DNA of 64,000 nt. It comes from Glycomyces tenuis DSM 44171 (GTDB lineage Bacteria; Actinomycetota; Actinomycetes; Mycobacteriales; Micromonosporaceae). The translations under genes and the position numbers were made by a program. A model generated the notes under the pieces. It saw only the letters and a program-made list of their open reading frames with translations. It ran no database searches and had not been told where the DNA came from. Below, piece by piece: positions 60,033-64,000 of the stretch; position 1 is the stretch's first letter, and the number at the start of each line of letters is the position of its first letter. Location: assembly GCF_000427885.1 (NCBI RefSeq), contig NZ_ATYW01000014.1, positions 62,001-126,000 of the forward strand, read 5' to 3'.

Positions 60033-62456
60033 TCAACCGGGATCGTCGGGGGCGATCGCCGCGGCGGGCTCGTCGACCGTCACGGTGCCCGCGGCGCCGT
60101 CGACGGTGATCATCTGTCCTGTCCGGATCCGCTCGGTGGCCCCCGGCACGCAGATCACGGCCGGGATGCCGTATTCGCGGGCCACGGTCGGCCCGTGCGC
60201 CATCACCGCACCGGTCTCGGTGACCAGCCCGCCCGCCGTGAGGAACAGCGGCGTCCAGCCCGGATCGGTCGTCGGCGCGACGAGGATCTCGCCCGGTTCG
60301 AGGCGGGCGTCCGCCGGGGTGCGGACCACGCGGGCGCGGCCGGCGGCCCGGCCGGCCGCCGCGCCCATGCCGATGAGCGTGCGGCCGTCGGAGCCGTGGG
60401 CCGGGAGCAGCGTCTCCGCGTCGGTCCCGTCCGAGAGCAGCGCGACGGGGACGGTGCGGCGCCGCATCTCCCTCGCGTACTCCGAGCGGCGCTCGGCGAC
60501 CGTCGCACGCGGGTCGCGGCCGCGGTCCACCACGGCGCGAAGCTCGGGCAGCGTGAGGAAGGCGACGTCCTCGGCGCGTTCGAGCAGCCCCTCCGCCCGC
60601 AGTTCGGCGCCGAGGAGCAGGAGGCGCCGGCGGCGGTCGAGCAGGGCGTACAGGCCGGCGAACTTCCCGGCCTCGCGCAGCCCGGCCAGCTCGCGGGCGC
60701 GGCGCAGGAAGAAGCCCGCGAGCAGCCCGCGCACGGACCGCATGCGCCTCGCCCGCCGCGCGAGCTCCGCGAGCATCGCCTCCGCCCCGGCCGCGGCGCG
60801 CTCGAACCGCCGGTCCGGGGCCTGCTCGGGATCGGTGACCAGCAGGTAGCCCCCGAGCATCGCGAAGACCGGCGCCGGGTCCTCGGACCAGCGCGGCACC
60901 CCGATGTCGACCTCGGCGGCGCAGCGGTGGCCGTAGGCCTCAAGGAAGTCGGCCAGGCCGAAGTCGGGCAGCTCGCCGGCGAGGTGGGCCGCGGCGAGCT
61001 CGTCCGGCGATGTCCCCAGCAAGAGCTCGCGGTGCGGCTCCGCCCGCCGGGCCACCTCCCACAGGGCCAGGTCCATCTCGATCGTGACGTTGTGCGGCAT
61101 GCCGCCGAGCACGGTCCTGATCTCGTCCTCGTCCGCGACGCCTTTGAGGAGCGGCGGCAGCGCCGCGGTCACCAGCAGCCCGGTGACGACCGGCCACGTG
61201 ACGTCCCCGATCTCGTCGTCCCGCCGTTCGGTCGTCTCGATCGCGGCCAGCAGCTCCCGAGCCGTCGACGGGTCCTCGACCGGTCGCCTTCGGCGGCGTT
61301 CGATCGCGTCGAACACGCGGGCCCGCGCGGCCGCCGGTCGCGCCAGCGCGCGGAGGATCCCGGCCGCGGCCCTCGGCCCCATCGCCAGCGCGGCCGCGCC
61401 GCCCCGGCGGCGGCCCGCCACGGGGGCGAAGCGCGGGTCGTCCAAGAGGTGCTCGACCACGGCCTGCGCCCTCGGTCCGAAGTCGACCGCCAGGAACTTC
61501 ACCAGCCGCCGCCTCGTCGAAGGGTCGCGCATCGCGTCGGTCAGGTCGCCGTACAGCCGCCCGCCGATGTCCACGATCTCGACCCCCAGGCCGAACGAGG
61601 CGAGCATCCCGGCCAGCAGCTCCTTGAGCGCCGACATGCCCGCCGGCGTCACCGGCTGGAGCATCCCCTGGACGTGGCCGAACTCGACGTACAGGCGCGT
61701 CCCGGGCCGCTCCGTCGCGGGAGGCGCGGGGAACAGCGTGGTGATCGGCCGCGACTGCAACAGCCACAGCGTTCCACTGCGGTCATAGGCCCACTCGACG
61801 TCCTGCGGCGCGCCGAGCTCCCGCTGGAGCCGCTCCCCGGTCTCGCGGAGCTCCTCCAGTTCGGCCGGAGCGAGGCAGCCCCGCTCCTCGGGGCCGGTGC
61901 CGTCCAGGACATAGTGGTCGGCCGCGGCCGTCCCGTCGACCACTCCGGTGCCCGGCCCGGGGGCGGCGTCGACCACGCAGGCGCTCCGTGAACCGGTGAG
62001 CGGGTCGGCGGTGAACAGCACGCCGGCGACCGCGGCGTCGACCATGCGCTGGACGACGACGGCCATCTGGACGGCGTCGTGGGCGATGCCCGCGGTCTCG
62101 CGGTAGGCCCTCGCGCGCTCGGCGTGCAGCGAGTCCCGGCAGCCGCGGATCGCCGCGAGCAGCTGCTCGGGGCCCTCGACCGCGAGGAAGGTGTCCTGCT
62201 GGCCGGCGAAGCTCGCGTCCGGCAGGTCCTCGGCGGTGGCGCTCGAACGGACGGCGACCGGACCGCCGCCGAGCCGCTCGTAGGCGGCGAGGACGTCGGC
62301 CTCGGGCACCTCGCCGCGGCCGTGCGACTCGGTCGTGACGCAGAACCCCTCGGGCACCAGCTCGCCCAGCCGGATCAGCGCGGCGAGCCCGGCGGCCTTG
62401 CCGCCCACCAGTTCCCGCTGCCCCGGCTCGATCGCGGCCAGTTCGATGACGTCCAT
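60033..62456 (-). CDS. PEP/pyruvate-binding, PEP-utilising enzyme (rifampin phosphotransferase-like)
   Basis: An 807-residue protein in the order of rifampin phosphotransferase. An ATP-grasp domain (residues 1 to about 310) contains VGGKAAGLAAL, VAVRSSATAEDLPDASFAGQ and VEWAYD. A long helical middle domain (about 315-690) follows. A mobile His domain carries His754 in VMAHGPTVAREYGIPAV, the residue that shuttles phosphate. Rifampin phosphotransferase uses ATP, water and rifamycin; phosphoenolpyruvate synthase uses pyruvate, but lacks this middle domain. Resistance is possible, but many such homologues have other substrates. The ribosome site AAGGAGGGT is excellent. A TetR gene diverges from it. 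Confidence 0.8.
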   Translation of the reverse strand: MDVIELAAIEPGQRELVGGKAAGLAALIRLGELVPEGFCVTTESHGRGEVPEADVLAAYERLGGGPVAVRSSATAEDLPDASFAGQQDTFLAVEGPEQLLAAIRGCRDSLHAERARAYRETAGIAHDAVQMAVVVQRMVDAAVAGVLFTADPLTGSRSACVVDAAPGPGTGVVDGTAAADHYVLDGTGPEERGCLAPAELEELRETGERLQRELGAPQDVEWAYDRSGTLWLLQSRPITTLFPAPPATERPGTRLYVEFGHVQGMLQPVTPAGMSALKELLAGMLASFGLGVEIVDIGGRLYGDLTDAMRDPSTRRRLVKFLAVDFGPRAQAVVEHLLDDPRFAPVAGRRRGGAAALAMGPRAAAGILRALARPAAARARVFDAIERRRRRPVEDPSTARELLAAIETTERRDDEIGDVTWPVVTGLLVTAALPPLLKGVADEDEIRTVLGGMPHNVTIEMDLALWEVARRAEPHRELLLGTSPDELAAAHLAGELPDFGLADFLEAYGHRCAAEVDIGVPRWSEDPAPVFAMLGGYLLVTDPEQAPDRRFERAAAGAEAMLAELARRARRMRSVRGLLAGFFLRRARELAGLREAGKFAGLYALLDRRRRLLLLGAELRAEGLLERAEDVAFLTLPELRAVVDRGRDPRATVAERRSEYAREMRRRTVPVALLSDGTDAETLLPAHGSDGRTLIGMGAAAGRAAGRARVVRTPADARLEPGEILVAPTTDPGWTPLFLTAGGLVTETGAVMAHGPTVAREYGIPAVICVPGATERIRTGQMITVDGAAGTVTVDEPAAAIAPDDPG

Positions 62457-62479
62457 GGCGACCCTCCTTTTTTCCAATA

Positions 62480-62513
62480 CACTCGCAATGTATACGCCTA
62501 TGCAATACGAGTG
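62480..62513. promoter_or_regulatory. Divergent promoter region with symmetric elements
   Basis: CACTCG (62480-62485) and CGAGTG (62508-62513) are inverted repeats, and GCAAT is repeated three times between 62485 and 62516. On the minus strand TTGCAC...TATACA (16-bp spacing) is a possible promoter for the PEP-utilising enzyme. The region is AT-rich against its surroundings and is the likely TetR operator. Confidence 0.5.
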
Positions 62514-62531
62514 CAATGTAAAGTGGGTCAC

Positions 62532-63107
62532 GTGCCTCGCAGAGTCGATCATCGAGAACGCCGCGAACTGCTCGCCGACGCCCTGATGCGCCTTGCCGCC
62601 ACGCGCGGCCTGGAAGGGGTGAGCCTGCGGCACGTCGCCGCCGAGGCCGGGGTCTCGACCGGGATGGTGCAGCACTACTTCCGGACCAAGGACGAGATGA
62701 TGACCTTCGCCTTCGGCATGGTCATGGACCGGGTCGGCGAGCGGTCGCGGGCCGCGGCCGAGCCCGCTTCGCCCCGAGCGCTCGTCCGCGGCCTGCTGCT
62801 GGAGATCCTGCCGCTCGACCAGACGCGCCGACTGGAGAACCACGTCGTGCTCGCCTTCCTCGCCTACGCCGCGGTGAAGCCGTCGATCGCCTCCGAGCTG
62901 CGCGAGGTCGCCGCGCGGACGCGGGACTTCCTCGCCGAGCAGATCCGGACCGGCGGCGCCGCGGATCCCGAACGGGCGGCGGCCGGGCTGCTCGCGCTGG
63001 TCGACGGCCTCGGCCTGCAACTGCTGTCGCGGCAGTGCGAAGAGGACGACGCCGTCGCGGCGCTCGACGCCCAGCTCGCCCTGCTCTTCGGTGCGGAGCC
63101 GCGCTGA
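62532..63107 (+). CDS. TetR-family transcriptional regulator
   Basis: A 191-residue TetR protein. It starts (V/M)PRRVDHRERRELLADALM, then GLEGVSLRHVAAEAGVSTGM and VQHYFRTKDEMM. The C-terminal domain is TetR_C_39/PadR-like in appearance (LENHVVLAFLAYAAVKPSIA). GTG 62532 is chosen because homologues begin PRRVDHRERR; GTG 62523 is in frame three codons earlier. It diverges from the PEP-utilising enzyme and is the candidate repressor. Confidence 0.9.
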   Translation: MPRRVDHRERRELLADALMRLAATRGLEGVSLRHVAAEAGVSTGMVQHYFRTKDEMMTFAFGMVMDRVGERSRAAAEPASPRALVRGLLLEILPLDQTRRLENHVVLAFLAYAAVKPSIASELREVAARTRDFLAEQIRTGGAADPERAAAGLLALVDGLGLQLLSRQCEEDDAVAALDAQLALLFGAEPR

Positions 63108-63198
63108 CTCGCGGACCTTCGGACGCCCCTGCCACCCGCGCCGCGCGAGCACCGGCCCGCCGCACCGCTCTACGGCTGTGCCAGCGTGGCGCGAGTCC

Positions 63199-63816
63199 CT
63201 AGCCGTTCCACCGCACCGGCGGAGCGAGAGGCGAGGGGAGCCGCCGCAGCGGCTCGAAGGCCGCCGGAGGGAAGTCCGTCCATGCCCCGCTGGGGAACCG
63301 CCCGGCGTGCAGATGCCGGTCGATGAACCGCTGCCAGCGCCGGAGCCCGCTCACGGCCTGTTCGAGCGAGATGAGGCCGTCCTCGATCGCGTCGGCGAAC
63401 TCGTCGAGGTCCAGCATCCGGTAGTGGCGCCCGTCCGTCGGCACCCTGACGTCGATGAAGAGGTCGCGGAACACGTACTGCTCGCCGCGGCGGTCGACGG
63501 TGATGAGATCGACGTACCACGAGTGCGCTTCGCTCGCGGGGTTGTCGACGACCGTGCCGTCGGGGTTGTTCGCTCGCCGCCAGCACGGGTTCGACATGCT
63601 GACACCGAGATCGAGCAGCACGAAGACCCGTTCGAGGCGGGTGCGGCCCGGCCACGGCTCGATCCGCTCGGGCAGCTCGAACTCGTAGGCGACCACGTCT
63701 CCGATGCGGACGCCGGGCAAGGGGCCGAACAGGCCGGGGTCGTCGGCCTTGTGGCCGCCGCGCAGCACCTCGACCCGCTCGATCGAGTCCGCCCGCTCCG
63801 TCTCGGGTTCGTCCAT
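63199..63816 (-). CDS. DUF402 domain protein
   Basis: A 205-residue protein. The DUF402 core shows SWYVDLITVDRRGEQYVFRD followed by LFIDVRVPTDGRHYRMLDLD and EFADAIEDGLIS. Related FomD/DUF402 enzymes are phosphohydrolases acting on nucleoside diphosphates or nucleotide conjugates, using acidic metal ligands that are present here. The specific activity is unknown. It follows an SRPBCC-family gene by 5 bp, probably in one operon. Confidence 0.85.
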   Translation of the reverse strand: MDEPETERADSIERVEVLRGGHKADDPGLFGPLPGVRIGDVVAYEFELPERIEPWPGRTRLERVFVLLDLGVSMSNPCWRRANNPDGTVVDNPASEAHSWYVDLITVDRRGEQYVFRDLFIDVRVPTDGRHYRMLDLDEFADAIEDGLISLEQAVSGLRRWQRFIDRHLHAGRFPSGAWTDFPPAAFEPLRRLPSPLAPPVRWNG

Positions 63817-63821
63817 CCGCC

Positions 63822-64000
63822 TCACCGCTCCAGATAGGACGCGAGATTCGCCAGCGAGGACGCCAGCCCGGCGGCGTGGTCCTCGGCGGAGACGCCCGTC
63901 GGCACGTCGGCGGCGCTGATCTCGACCCGCGACCCCGCGCCGCTGGGGGCGACGGTCCACGTCATGGTCATGGTCCCCGCGAAGGCCGGGTCCTCGGAGA
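63822..64000 (-). CDS. SRPBCC (AHSA1-like) family protein, C-terminal part (cut by window edge)
   Basis: The last 58 residues of a START/AHSA1-fold protein are visible. DPAFAGTMTMTWTVAPSGAG is followed by SRVEISAADVPTGVSAEDHA and ASSLANLASYLER before the stop. These are the final strands and long C-terminal helix of polyketide-cyclase/Aha1-like proteins, which bind hydrophobic ligands. The rest lies beyond the window. Confidence 0.8.
   Translation of the reverse strand, partial: SEDPAFAGTMTMTWTVAPSGAGSRVEISAADVPTGVSAEDHAAGLASSLANLASYLER

Noticed and set aside
62457-62531. Rifampin-associated element upstream of the phosphotransferase-like gene
   Set aside because: The conserved 19-bp palindrome could not be found in the intergenic region. 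The symmetry present fits a TetR site better.
1-64000. tRNA, rRNA, CRISPR arrays or replication origin
   Set aside because: No cloverleaf-like sequences, rRNA-like stretches, spaced repeats or DnaA-box clusters were seen on reading both strands. A covariance-model search would be decisive.

Overview
The window is very G+C-rich (over 70% by eye), with GTG/TTG starts, ATGA-type gene overlaps, several likely leaderless mRNAs and many secreted glycoside hydrolases. This fits a filamentous, polymer-degrading actinomycete. A Glycomyces- or Streptosporangiales-like soil genus is plausible, but I cannot name the organism. No tRNA, rRNA or CRISPR array is visible.

Layout. 1-5758: an IclR regulator (cut by the window edge) diverges from a glycolate oxidase, malate synthase G and GlcG-like operon, followed by a ManD-type mannonate dehydratase. 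5777-10894: a metallo-beta-lactamase hydrolase, a GT4 glycosyltransferase running out of frame into a glucuronyl C5-epimerase domain, and a Tat-exported M20 peptidase. 10917-21738: alpha-galactoside-type cluster with a GH36 alpha-galactosidase, two related secreted clan GH-A enzymes, a LacI regulator and a CUT1 importer, with two LacI operators in the divergent promoter region. 21850-30341: second sugar cluster with a GH2 enzyme, LacI, CUT1 importer, Gfo/Idh oxidoreductase and DUF6807 protein, with the same operator-in-promoter module in front of both transcription units. 30702-36355: secreted DUF4360 protein, MFS exporter with HTH repressor, TetR/SnoaL-like pair, and a drug-type ABC pair preceded by SARP-like repeats, next to a large BTAD regulator (36339-39470). 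39543-46883: third sugar cluster with an aldehyde dehydrogenase, GH39 beta-xylosidase, CUT1 importer and GntR regulator. 46884-48565: IS605-type element with intact TnpB and broken TnpA. 48716-54622: two DUF202 proteins, an AarF/UbiB kinase, an unusual LacI regulator with an integrase-like N-terminal domain, and a GH30_8 glucuronoxylanase. 54632-58258: SDR without its own stop, second DUF4360 protein, and an IS4-type remnant. 58260-64000: ECF42-type sigma factor with its DGPF/YCII partner, a rifampin-phosphotransferase-like enzyme opposite a TetR regulator, a DUF402 protein and a partial SRPBCC protein.

How it works together. Three sugar-uptake clusters share one plan: a local repressor, a binding lipoprotein, two permeases and cluster-specific hydrolases. 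None encodes the transport ATPase, so they probably depend on a shared MsiK-type ATPase elsewhere. GH30_8 glucuronoxylanase, GH39 xylosidase, an aldehyde dehydrogenase of the semialdehyde type, ManD and the glycolate/malate synthase operon together suggest breakdown of glucuronoxylan and oxidation of its pentose and uronate products. This pathway link is inferred.

The most unusual points are the LacI regulator fused to an integrase-type arm-binding domain with 9-bp repeats at its own leaderless promoter, the frameshifted glycosyltransferase/C5-epimerase, the near-identical promoter-operator modules, a 14-codon leader ORF coupled to a permease, and the unclassified GH-A pair.
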